This document shows, in pieces, positions 1 through 5,264 of a DNA stretch of 9,327 bases. Source of the DNA: Nitrosomaritimum sp049414205 (GTDB lineage Archaea > Thermoproteota > Nitrososphaeria > Nitrososphaerales > Nitrosopumilaceae). The stretch's first letter is position 1, and each line of letters starts with the position of its first letter. The translations under genes were made by a program, and so were the position numbers. Under the pieces are notes generated by a model. The model did not search any database. It had not been told where the DNA came from and worked only from the letters and a program-made list of their open reading frames with translations. The stretch covers positions 1 through 9,327 of the forward strand of contig JBMSGE010000049.1 in assembly GCA_049414205.1 (NCBI GenBank). Direction: 5' to 3'.

Positions 1-239
1 AGAATTTTGAAATGGATTGCACAAGATATGCAATAATGTTTCAAGACAGTTGGTGATGCAATATATGCGCCTTGTGCTCGTAATTCTTTTGCCAAGGTGT
101 GTTCTACTAGATTTAGTTTTGATGTAACTTTTTTTGCTTTATCCTTAGGAACGGTCTGTCCGCAGTTTGTACACTGTACTACTCCAGTTGAGCCTTTTCC
201 TCCCTTTGTACGTCCTCTACTAGCACGCTTAAGTGGCAT
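1..239 (-). CDS. rps26e: 30S ribosomal protein S26e (partial, 3' end beyond the left edge)
   Basis: Reading the minus strand from the ATG at 239 gives 79 residues with no stop before the window edge. The protein begins MPLKRASRGRTKGGKG, a basic glycine-rich N-terminus. It then has a zinc-binding CxxC pair (Cys23, Cys26 in QCTNCGQTVPKDKAKK) and a second pair (Cys70, Cys73 in HYCISCAIHFKI). The VPKDKA segment and the C-terminal HYCxSCAIHxKI block are hallmarks of the S26e family, a small-subunit protein near the mRNA exit and the 16S rRNA 3' end. The family is about 100 residues long, so roughly the last fifth is missing. No ATG, GTG or TTG lies between the upstream in-frame stop at 291-293 and the chosen start. 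A TATA-like box at 261-268 sits about 25 bp upstream and a GGAG stretch about 9 nt upstream. S26e is found in eukaryotes and TACK/Asgard archaea, which supports a thaumarchaeal source. Confidence 0.93.
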   Translation of the reverse strand, partial: MPLKRASRGRTKGGKGSTGVVQCTNCGQTVPKDKAKKVTSKLNLVEHTLAKELRAQGAYIASPTVLKHYCISCAIHFKI

Positions 240-260
240 GCCAATAATCTCTCCTGCCTC

Positions 261-268
261 TTTATATT
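261..268 (-). promoter_or_regulatory. TATA-like box for rps26e
   Basis: On the minus strand this reads AATATAAA, centred about 25 bp before the rps26e ATG. That spacing would place transcription start at or very near the start codon, as expected for a leaderless archaeal mRNA. A GGAGAG stretch at 249-254 (minus) could also act as an SD site if the transcript starts further upstream, so the two readings compete. The position is seen in the sequence; promoter activity is inferred. Confidence 0.45.
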
Positions 269-368
269 CTTGCGTATAATCAAAAAAACACTAGTTTTTG
301 TGCCTACTTGGGATGAAATTTTGCATCATGTTTTAATTCTTGATCCTTTTCTTATCTGTTGTAGATAC

Positions 369-476
369 ATGCGTGGTTTATGTCACAGTTGCTTTAGGTC
401 TAATTTGGAATTAACACTATCAAAAGGTGAGATTATCTGCAAATCCTGTTTTGAAAAAAAGAATGCAAAAAACTAA
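369..476 (+). CDS. Zinc-ribbon microprotein, function unknown
   Basis: This is a 35-residue reading frame starting at ATG 369. It has two knuckles, LCHSCF (Cys5, Cys8) and ICKSCF (Cys23, Cys26), 14 residues apart, followed by a lysine-rich tail. This CxxC...CxxC layout is a minimal zinc ribbon; no other domain can be present. The same frame is open back to a TTG at 270, but the extra 33 residues are hydrophobic and unlike a zinc protein, and a start at 270 would abut the divergent rps26e promoter, so the ATG is preferred. A T-rich TATA-like stretch at 331-338 lies about 34 bp upstream. It is divergent from rps26e and 25 bp upstream of the PfkB kinase gene on the same strand, so co-transcription is possible. 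I do not recognise a named family. The paired cysteine motifs argue that the frame is real, but its shortness leaves doubt. Confidence 0.6.
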   Translation: MRGLCHSCFRSNLELTLSKGEIICKSCFEKKNAKN

Positions 477-501
477 ATCATCAAAACCTGAATTCAATTA
501 A

Positions 502-1374
502 ATGAAGATCGCGTTATTCTCTCATTGTGCCATTGACACCATAACAATAGGTGATTCAAAATATGAGCAAATAGGTGGGGCAGCTTGTTACGGGGGAATA
601 ACTGCAAGACAATTCAAATTTGATGTGAACCTTGTAACTAAATTTGGCTCTGATTTTCCATACAAACAATACCTGACTGATAACAAGTTAAATTTTGAAA
701 ACGCACAAAGTGAAAAAGGCACAACCAGATTTTCAATAAACATTGAAGGTGCAGATAGAACTCTGAAACTAGAGAACCAATGCGAACCAATAGAATACTC
801 ACAAATTAACGCAGATGGTTTTTTGGTCAGTCCAATATTTCATGAAATTTCTTCTGAAACACTAAAGGAAATAAAAAAAGATTCAAATTTTTTACTTTTG
901 GATCCTCAGGGATTTTTGAGAAGAACTGATTCAGAAAAAAATGTTATTCTGCAGGATACGGATGTTGATTTATCTCAAGTAAATGTAATCAAAGTAAACC
1001 CTGAAGAGGCACTTCATTTGACTGGCTCTTCTACAGAAGAATCACTTAAACTGTTACAAAAAAGAGGAGTAGAGCATGCAATTCTGACAAACAAAACAGA
1101 AGTGTCTATGCTTGTTAATGATCAAATTTACTCTATCACTTTACCTAACAAAAAAATCTATGACACTACAGGTGTTGGTGATATTTTTTGTTCTGCCTTT
1201 TGTTGTACGATGCTCAAAGAGAAGGACTTTGTTTGGGCCCTGTGTTTTGCAGGTGGTGCTGCCCAAGCTGCACTTGAATCAAAAGATGTGGGACTGCTAA
1301 AAATTCCAAAAAAAGGTGTAGTGGAGAATAATGCCTCATATTTTTACAATTTAATGAAATTCCGTTCAATCTAG
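502..1374 (+). CDS. PfkB-family carbohydrate/nucleoside kinase
   Basis: This 290-residue protein is of normal length for the ribokinase/PfkB superfamily, which transfers phosphate from ATP to a sugar or nucleoside hydroxyl. The N-terminal glycine-rich substrate-binding motif is at residues 25-32 (GGAACYGG). A mid-domain LLLDPQG lies at 131-137 and VNPEEA at 165-170, matching the usual PNxxE-type metal/phosphate region. The C-terminal signature DTTGVGD is at 221-227, with Asp227 the expected catalytic base and the glycines forming the anion hole. It is a soluble cytoplasmic protein with no signal peptide. It starts at ATG 502 without a clear SD site. The NAD kinase gene begins 13-37 bp downstream on the same strand, suggesting an operon. 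The substrate cannot be read from sequence: ribokinase, adenosine/cytidine/inosine kinase and other sugar kinases share these motifs. Family assignment is firm; specificity is unknown. Confidence 0.9.
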   Translation: MKIALFSHCAIDTITIGDSKYEQIGGAACYGGITARQFKFDVNLVTKFGSDFPYKQYLTDNKLNFENAQSEKGTTRFSINIEGADRTLKLENQCEPIEYSQINADGFLVSPIFHEISSETLKEIKKDSNFLLLDPQGFLRRTDSEKNVILQDTDVDLSQVNVIKVNPEEALHLTGSSTEESLKLLQKRGVEHAILTNKTEVSMLVNDQIYSITLPNKKIYDTTGVGDIFCSAFCCTMLKEKDFVWALCFAGGAAQAALESKDVGLLKIPKKGVVENNASYFYNLMKFRSI

Positions 1375-1382
1375 CTTTATCC

Positions 1383-1389
1383 TTTTATT
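1383..1389 (+). promoter_or_regulatory. TATA-like box in the kinase-nadK gap
   Basis: TTTTATT lies about 26 bp before the GTG at 1412 and just after the PfkB kinase stop at 1374. The spacing fits a leaderless archaeal promoter and is one reason for preferring the 1412 start. Such AT-rich heptamers are common in this genome, so the site is weak evidence on its own, and read-through from the kinase gene is equally plausible. Confidence 0.25.
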
Positions 1390-1411
1390 GCATTGTAATT
1401 TGAAATCTTTT

Positions 1412-2413
1412 GTGCAAATTGGAATTTATGGTTCGGGAACAACCTACTCTTCTGCAAAAATTGTTAAAAAAATACTCTCAGATAATGACATCCAGTCCTT
1501 TACGATAACCCCTAAATCAAAAACCAAACAATGTGATTGTGTAATCGTTTTAGGAGGTGATAAAGGAATTAGAAATTATTTCCATAGAACTTTTGATTCA
1601 TCCTCCCCGGTATTGGGAATCAACGAAGGTGAATCTGGTGGGTTTTTAGCCCAAATTGATCTTAAGGAATTCCCTTCGTATGTTAATCGATTAAAGAAGC
1701 AAAATTATTCCGTAGAAGAGGTTCCAAGACTCGGAGTTAAAATTGATGGGAAGAATGTTTTTCCAGTATTAAATGACGTTGCAGTGTTTCCTTCAAAAAG
1801 TGCGATGCTAATGGAGCATACTCTCAGTGTTAATGGAGAGGAAGTATGGCACGATAGTAGTGATGGAATAATTGTTGCAACGCCTATTGGTTCTTCTGCC
1901 TATTCAATGTCTGCAGGAGGGCCTGTGATTTTCCAGGACTCTACTGTCTTTGAGATCATCTCAGTAAATTCTTTGAACATTAATCGAAGACCAATCATTG
2001 TTTCTAACTCTAGTTCAATTGAGATTGATGACATTGCTGCAAGACTTCACTGTGAGGCAGTTTTGGATGGCTTGGATAGATACAAGGTGAACAAAAATGT
2101 AGAATGCACACAGTTTTTCCCCTCGGCAAAAATAATCCGTCTCAAAAAAGATTCTACTGCAATCTCTGCATTGGCAAAAAAGGCTCATCTTGCCGAAGAA
2201 TTGCTTAGTATGCCACCAAGCTCCAAACTTTTACTGAAAACCTTAGAGTATGAAGGGGCTTTGACTCAGAAGGATCTTGCAAACAAAACTTTGTTACCTG
2301 ACAGAACAGTGAGACTAGCCCTTAGCCATCTTCTTGAAAAGGGATATGTCAAAAAGAAGGTCTCAGTTAGAGATGCAAGGCAAAAAATCTACGAGATTTC
2401 AAAAATAGAATAA
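1412..2413 (+). CDS. nadK: NAD kinase with C-terminal winged-helix domain
   Basis: NAD kinase phosphorylates NAD+ to NADP+ using ATP or polyphosphate. With the GTG start at 1412 the protein has 333 residues. Family landmarks are GGDKG at 48-52 (Asp50 is the expected catalytic residue), GINEGESGGFLA at 69-80, the LND step near 120-122, and the diagnostic block at 151-171 containing DGIIVATPIGSSAY and SMSAGGP. The first motif is unusual, since the family normally has GGDGT. After the kinase core, residues about 262-333 form a separate domain resembling a winged helix-turn-helix: ALTQKDLANKTLLPDRTVRL, then SHLLEKGYVKKK and a basic wing. In-frame TTG starts at 1388 and 1400 are possible; GTG 1412 gives the typical MQIGIYG beginning and has a TATA-like TTTTATT at 1383-1389. 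The gene follows the PfkB kinase gene and converges on pyrG. The kinase assignment is strong; the role of the fused domain is unknown. Confidence 0.9.
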   Translation: MQIGIYGSGTTYSSAKIVKKILSDNDIQSFTITPKSKTKQCDCVIVLGGDKGIRNYFHRTFDSSSPVLGINEGESGGFLAQIDLKEFPSYVNRLKKQNYSVEEVPRLGVKIDGKNVFPVLNDVAVFPSKSAMLMEHTLSVNGEEVWHDSSDGIIVATPIGSSAYSMSAGGPVIFQDSTVFEIISVNSLNINRRPIIVSNSSSIEIDDIAARLHCEAVLDGLDRYKVNKNVECTQFFPSAKIIRLKKDSTAISALAKKAHLAEELLSMPPSSKLLLKTLEYEGALTQKDLANKTLLPDRTVRLALSHLLEKGYVKKKVSVRDARQKIYEISKIE

Positions 2414-2415
2414 CT

Positions 2416-4014
2416 CTACTCAGAGGCTGCTTTTACAAATGAAACAAAGGCCTCTTCAGGAAAGCCTGGCCTGCTATTGAATTCAGGATGAAATTGTACA
2501 CCAAGATAGAATTTATGGCTGGGGATTTCGAGAACCTCCATTCTTTTTCCTCCGTCACTTTCTGCTGAAAATTTCATTCCATTCTTTTCAAATTCTGGAA
2601 TGTAGTCTTTGTTAATTTCATATCGATGTCTGTGTCTTTTGTTGATTGAATTTACGCTGTAAATTCTTTGAGCCATGGTATCGGACTTTATTGAAATCTC
2701 ATGTCCTCCCAGTCTCAAGGAGCCTCCCATATCTGATACTGTTTTTTGTTCTGGAAGCAAGTCCACAACTGGATTTTTTGCATCTTGTTTAATTTCAGTA
2801 GAGTTGGCATCATCTAATTTCAAAACACCTCTTCCAAATGCAATGGCAGCTAACTGAAAACCAAAACATATTCCAAGATATGGGATGTCTTTTTCTCTAG
2901 CATAATTTGCTGTTTTGATAATTCCTTCTGATCCTCTAGTACCAAATCCGCCTGGTACAAGTATTCCGTTATACTGTGAAAGTATGTTATAGTCTTCAAT
3001 TGATTCTGAATCAATCCAATCAATTTCAACAGATTTTCCAAGTTTTGCTCCTGCATGTTTCAATGCATGATTTACACTGACATAGCTGTCTGCAAGGGTG
3101 ACATATTTTCCAACCATTGCAATCTTTACCTTTTGGTCTTTGTGGTTTATCATAGAATCTGCAATCTTGTTCCATTCGTCCCAATTGGCAGATGCATTTA
3201 CCATTCCCACCTTTCCAAATTTAGTGAAAATGGAATCCAAAATACCTTGATCATACAGAATTTGTGGGACCTCAAAAATTGATTTTGCATCATGACAAGA
3301 AAGCACATCATCAGGAGTGACATTTGTAAACATTGCAATCTTTTTCTTGGTTTTTTCCTGCAATGGCTGAGTACATCTAACTGCCAAAAAGTCAGGCTGA
3401 ATACCAATTCTTCTTAACTCTTGAACGCTATGCTGTGTGGGTTTTGTTTTTTGTTCTCCTACCACATCTAAGGAAGGTGCCAATGTTACGTGCACAAAAA
3501 TCACATTGTTTGGTCCGTCTTCAACTCTCATCTGTCTTAATGCTTCCAAAAATGGAAGTGATTCAATATCGCCAACAGTTCCTCCACACTCTACAATCAA
3601 AAAGTCCAATTCTTCATCTTTGGCAATACTTCTAACTCTATTTTTGATCTCATCTGTTATGTGGGGAATTATTTGCACACATGCTCCAAGGTATTCTCCT
3701 TTCCTTTCTGCCTCAATAACTGTCGAGTAAACCTGCGCTGTAGTTATGTTGTGGTTTTTAGGGATATTTTGATTCAAAAATCTCTCATAATTTCCGATAT
3801 CCATGTCACATTCCCCACCGTCTTCTGTGACAAAGACCTCCCCATGTGCAACAGGATTCATAGTTCCCGCGTCATAATTTAGATAGGGATCAATTTTGAT
3901 ACAAGAAACTTTTTGATTTGATAATTGCAATAATTTGGCAATCGAAGAAGTTGTTACTCCTTTACCAAGACCGGACATAACACCACCGGTTACGAAAATA
4001 AACTTTGTCTGCAC
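2416..4014 (-). CDS. pyrG: CTP synthase (glutamine-hydrolysing)
   Basis: CTP synthase makes CTP from UTP, ATP and glutamine-derived ammonia, the last step of pyrimidine nucleotide synthesis, as a cytoplasmic tetramer. With the GTG start at 4014 the protein has 532 residues, close to the family norm. The N-terminal synthase domain opens with FVTGGVMSGLGKG (P-loop, about residues 8-19) and includes KIDPYLNYDAGTMNP, GEVFVTEDGGE, ECGGTVGDIES and the UTP-binding region GEQKTKPTQHSVQELRR. The C-terminal class I glutamine amidotransferase has GGFGTRGSEG, nucleophile Cys383 in LGICFGFQ, and the His509/Glu511 pair in FHPEF. A TTG at 4023 would add three residues; GTG 4014 gives the typical MQTKFIFVTGG beginning and fits the TATA-like stretch at 4036-4047. 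The stop lies 2 bp from the convergent nadK stop. The enzyme appears complete and catalytically intact. Confidence 0.97.
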   Translation of the reverse strand: MQTKFIFVTGGVMSGLGKGVTTSSIAKLLQLSNQKVSCIKIDPYLNYDAGTMNPVAHGEVFVTEDGGECDMDIGNYERFLNQNIPKNHNITTAQVYSTVIEAERKGEYLGACVQIIPHITDEIKNRVRSIAKDEELDFLIVECGGTVGDIESLPFLEALRQMRVEDGPNNVIFVHVTLAPSLDVVGEQKTKPTQHSVQELRRIGIQPDFLAVRCTQPLQEKTKKKIAMFTNVTPDDVLSCHDAKSIFEVPQILYDQGILDSIFTKFGKVGMVNASANWDEWNKIADSMINHKDQKVKIAMVGKYVTLADSYVSVNHALKHAGAKLGKSVEIDWIDSESIEDYNILSQYNGILVPGGFGTRGSEGIIKTANYAREKDIPYLGICFGFQLAAIAFGRGVLKLDDANSTEIKQDAKNPVVDLLPEQKTVSDMGGSLRLGGHEISIKSDTMAQRIYSVNSINKRHRHRYEINKDYIPEFEKNGMKFSAESDGGKRMEVLEIPSHKFYLGVQFHPEFNSRPGFPEEAFVSFVKAASE

Positions 4015-4035
4015 ATTTAGCAAATGAGTAACCGG

Positions 4036-4047
4036 TTTTTGTATGTT
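4036..4047 (-). promoter_or_regulatory. pyrG: Possible pyrG core promoter
   Basis: The minus strand reads AACATACAAAAA, centred about 28 bp before the GTG at 4014, a suitable distance for a leaderless transcript. It partly overlaps an 8-bp perfect palindrome, AACCGGTT, at 4030-4037, which would fall just downstream of a TATA box and could be an operator or chance. The match to a TATA consensus is poor. If transcription instead starts further upstream, the structured element at 4171-4232 could lie in a long pyrG leader. Confidence 0.25.
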
Positions 4048-4128
4048 TTGCCGATCAACAGTTAATTTCTTACAATTGTGAAAATTTCTTTTGATTTTTT
4101 AACTAATGTTCATAAATTCCTTAGACTG

Positions 4129-4139
4129 TTTTTTATTCC
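4129..4139 (+). promoter_or_regulatory. TATA-like box upstream of the structured element
   Basis: TTTTTTATTCC on the plus strand would direct initiation around 4158-4162, roughly ten bases before the paired element begins at 4171. The spacing is compatible with a dedicated plus-strand promoter. The surrounding DNA is rich in similar runs, so this is suggestive only. Confidence 0.25.
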
Positions 4140-4170
4140 TCAAAGTAATAACTTACTAAGATAACATCTA

Positions 4171-4232
4171 GGTAGTGGCCATATGACGCGGGGGAACTAA
4201 TCAGTTGCGGGCATAACTGAAGGCCACTATTC
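4171..4232 (+). ncRNA. Candidate structured RNA (novel or unrecognised)
   Basis: The arms TAGTGGCC (4173-4180) and GGCCACTA (4222-4229) are perfectly complementary. On the plus strand two G-U pairs (4172 with 4230, 4171 with 4231) extend the stem to 10 bp; on the minus strand these become A-C mismatches, so plus-strand RNA folds better. Nested inside and directly abutting the 3' arm is a second perfect stem, TCAGTT (4201-4206) with AACTGA (4215-4220). It also gains a plus-strand G-U pair, closing a CGGGCA loop. A 20-nt unpaired G-rich strand (4181-4200) bridges the two stems. No tRNA, C/D-box, H/ACA or known riboswitch signature was recognised. The 3' arm overlaps the stop codon of the minus-strand winged-helix gene. 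It could instead be a 3' end structure of the trp transcript or a pyrG leader element on the minus strand. Confidence 0.4.
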
Positions 4233-4448
4233 TATTACGGCCTTGTTTGATGAGTATCTGTCTTCTTGATACTGCTCATCATATTTTTTTGAAATCTTTT
4301 CGTTTTGTGCTAATTTGTTTAAAATCTGCTCAGCGCTTTCAATATCTATGTCAAACCGAATATGCACATGACGTGAGGCAGTTGTATCTCCTTTTTTGTG
4401 CCTACTACCTACAAATTCCAGAACTTGAGATTCTATTTCTTGGGACAT
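4227..4448 (-). CDS. Small winged-helix-like protein at the end of the trp operon
   Basis: This 73-residue protein starts at ATG 4448. It has a first helix (SQEIESQVLEFVGSR, residues 2-16), a basic linker, a second helix-turn-helix-like stretch (DIESAEQILNKLAQNEKISK, about residues 35-54) and a charged tail with YDEQYQEDRY. The pattern of about four short helices ending in a beta-wing resembles single-domain winged-helix DNA-binding proteins common in Thaumarchaeota, but the match is by shape, not by a recognised family. It lies 15 bp after the trpA stop on the same strand, so it is probably the last cistron of the trp transcript and is a candidate regulator of it. No SD site is visible. A 12-bp perfect palindrome (4461-4472) sits just upstream. 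Its stop codon lies inside the hairpin arm at 4222-4229. A protein-binding rather than DNA-binding role is also possible. Confidence 0.7.
   Translation of the reverse strand: MSQEIESQVLEFVGSRHKKGDTTASRHVHIRFDIDIESAEQILNKLAQNEKISKKYDEQYQEDRYSSNKAVIE
4248..4290 (+). terminator. Hairpin followed by a T-tract (plus strand), inside a minus-strand gene
   Basis: TGATGAG (4248-4254) pairs with CTCATCA (4275-4281). The stem continues as TATC (4255-4258) with GATA (4268-4271) across a 3-nt bulge, and seven T residues follow at 4284-4290. On the plus strand this has the layout of a hairpin-plus-T terminator and lies just downstream of the candidate RNA at 4171-4232. The same bases encode DEQYQEDRYSSN and the Lys-Lys codons of the minus-strand winged-helix protein, so the pairing may simply be a by-product of coding. 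Archaeal termination depends mostly on the T-tract. Confidence 0.25.
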
Positions 4449-4460
4449 GCCGTTTCTTGG

Positions 4461-4472
4461 AAATTATAATTT
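4461..4472. promoter_or_regulatory. 12-bp perfect palindrome at the trpA/winged-helix junction
   Basis: AAATTATAATTT is fully self-complementary. It spans the trpA stop codon (4464-4466) and is centred about 18 bp upstream of the winged-helix ATG. It could be an operator half-site cluster or a TATA element for an internal promoter, although the distance is short for a leaderless start at 4448. AT-only palindromes arise easily by chance in this DNA. Confidence 0.2.
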
Positions 4473-5264
4473 TGTTTGCGTCTTCAAGGATTTTGTGAAT
4501 GTTGATATCTTTTGCTCGATTTTGTTTTGCGGGGTTTTTTCAATTATTTTTAGAAACGCACTTCCTACAATCACTGCATCTGCACCAACAGAGACGTATT
4601 TTTTAACATCTGCAGGTGTGGATACTCCAAATCCTACTCCTACTGGAACTTTGCCTTTAGTTTGATTTTTTACCTCTTTGATAGCTTTGAGGGTGTAATT
4701 TTTAATTCCTGTTTTGACTCCAGTGGTTCCATAAACTGCAACTAGATACAAGAATCCAGATGTCGCATTTGAGATTTTTCTTATTCTATCTTTTGATGTA
4801 TTTGGAGAAATCAAAAATATTGTGTCTGTTTTTCCTTTTGCAGCATTAAGGTATTCCTTTGATTCTTCAATTGACATGTCTGGCAAAATAAAACCATCAA
4901 TTCCTGCTTTTTTAGCCTCAGATATGAATTTGGAATATCCCTTGTTGTACAAAATATTTGTGTAGGTCATAAGAACAAGTGGTGTATCTGTAATCTTTCT
5001 GATTTTTTTTACAAGGTCAAAGAATTTTCCAATCTTTGTTCCCTTCTCCAAAGACAAGGTACTTGCATTTTGAATCACTGGTCCATCAGCCAGAGGATCT
5101 GAGAAAGGAAATCCTAATTCTATAATGTCTGCACCACCTTTCACTAACCCTTTCACTGCAGACAATGTCGCCTTTTCGTTTGGGAATCCTGCCATAATGT
5201 ATGAAATCAATGCCTTTTCGTTTTTGGCATCTAACTCTGCAAACTTTTCTCTAATCCTTGACAT
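4464..5264 (-). CDS. trpA: Tryptophan synthase alpha subunit
   Basis: TrpA cleaves indole-3-glycerol phosphate to indole and glyceraldehyde 3-phosphate and channels the indole to TrpB. The 266-residue protein is a single TIM barrel of normal length. The family signature ELGFPFSDPLADGPVIQ is at residues 49-65, with the catalytic Glu49 and Asp60 at the same positions as in the well-studied bacterial enzyme. Later barrel motifs include GIDGFILPDM (121-130), YLVAVYGTTG (phosphate-side loop, about 173-182), VGVGFGVSTP and GADAVIVGSAF (phosphate binding). It starts at ATG 5264 inside the end of trpB, a 14-bp overlap, with no clear SD site, so its translation probably depends on ribosomes finishing trpB. 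The winged-helix gene follows after 15 bp. The enzyme appears complete and functional. Confidence 0.97.
   Translation of the reverse strand: MSRIREKFAELDAKNEKALISYIMAGFPNEKATLSAVKGLVKGGADIIELGFPFSDPLADGPVIQNASTLSLEKGTKIGKFFDLVKKIRKITDTPLVLMTYTNILYNKGYSKFISEAKKAGIDGFILPDMSIEESKEYLNAAKGKTDTIFLISPNTSKDRIRKISNATSGFLYLVAVYGTTGVKTGIKNYTLKAIKEVKNQTKGKVPVGVGFGVSTPADVKKYVSVGADAVIVGSAFLKIIEKTPQNKIEQKISTFTKSLKTQTKL

Larger units (their letters stand above)
4024..4226. other. Gene-free spacer between pyrG and the trp operon
   Basis: About 200 bp without a convincing protein gene. The left half (4024-4150) is very AT-rich and holds two short palindromes, AACCGGTT (4030-4037) and ACAATTGT (4072-4079), and several TATA-like runs on both strands. 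The right half (4171-4232) is abruptly G-rich (ACGCGGGGGAAC) and contains the paired element described separately. This sharp local rise in G content in an AT-rich spacer is typical of structured RNA genes in low-GC archaea. Confidence 0.6.

Noticed and set aside
97..279. 60-residue plus-strand open frame
   Set aside because: It is antisense to rps26e, whose zinc motifs are conserved; the plus-strand translation has no recognisable pattern.
281..300. Short inverted repeat AAAAAC-ACTA-GTTTTT between rps26e and the microprotein
   Set aside because: A 6-bp A/T-only stem in AT-rich DNA is expected by chance, and it is not positioned as a terminator for either divergent gene.
270..368. In-frame TTG extension of the zinc-ribbon microprotein by 33 residues
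   Set aside because: The extra segment is hydrophobic, not zinc-ribbon-like, and the TTG abuts the divergent rps26e TATA box. ATG 369 gives a compact zinc protein.
3055..3882. Several plus-strand open frames of 66-97 codons within pyrG
   Set aside because: They are shadow frames opposite a strongly conserved CTP synthase and show no independent motifs.
4072..4079. ACAATTGT palindrome upstream of pyrG
   Set aside because: It is a single 8-bp AT-rich palindrome with no second copy at a related position; too weak to call an operator.
4171..4232. tRNA or known sRNA/riboswitch at the structured element
   Set aside because: There is no cloverleaf, no T-arm GGTTC-type sequence, no CCA-proximal acceptor layout, no C/D boxes and no ACA tail at the right distance. 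It is therefore left as unclassified.
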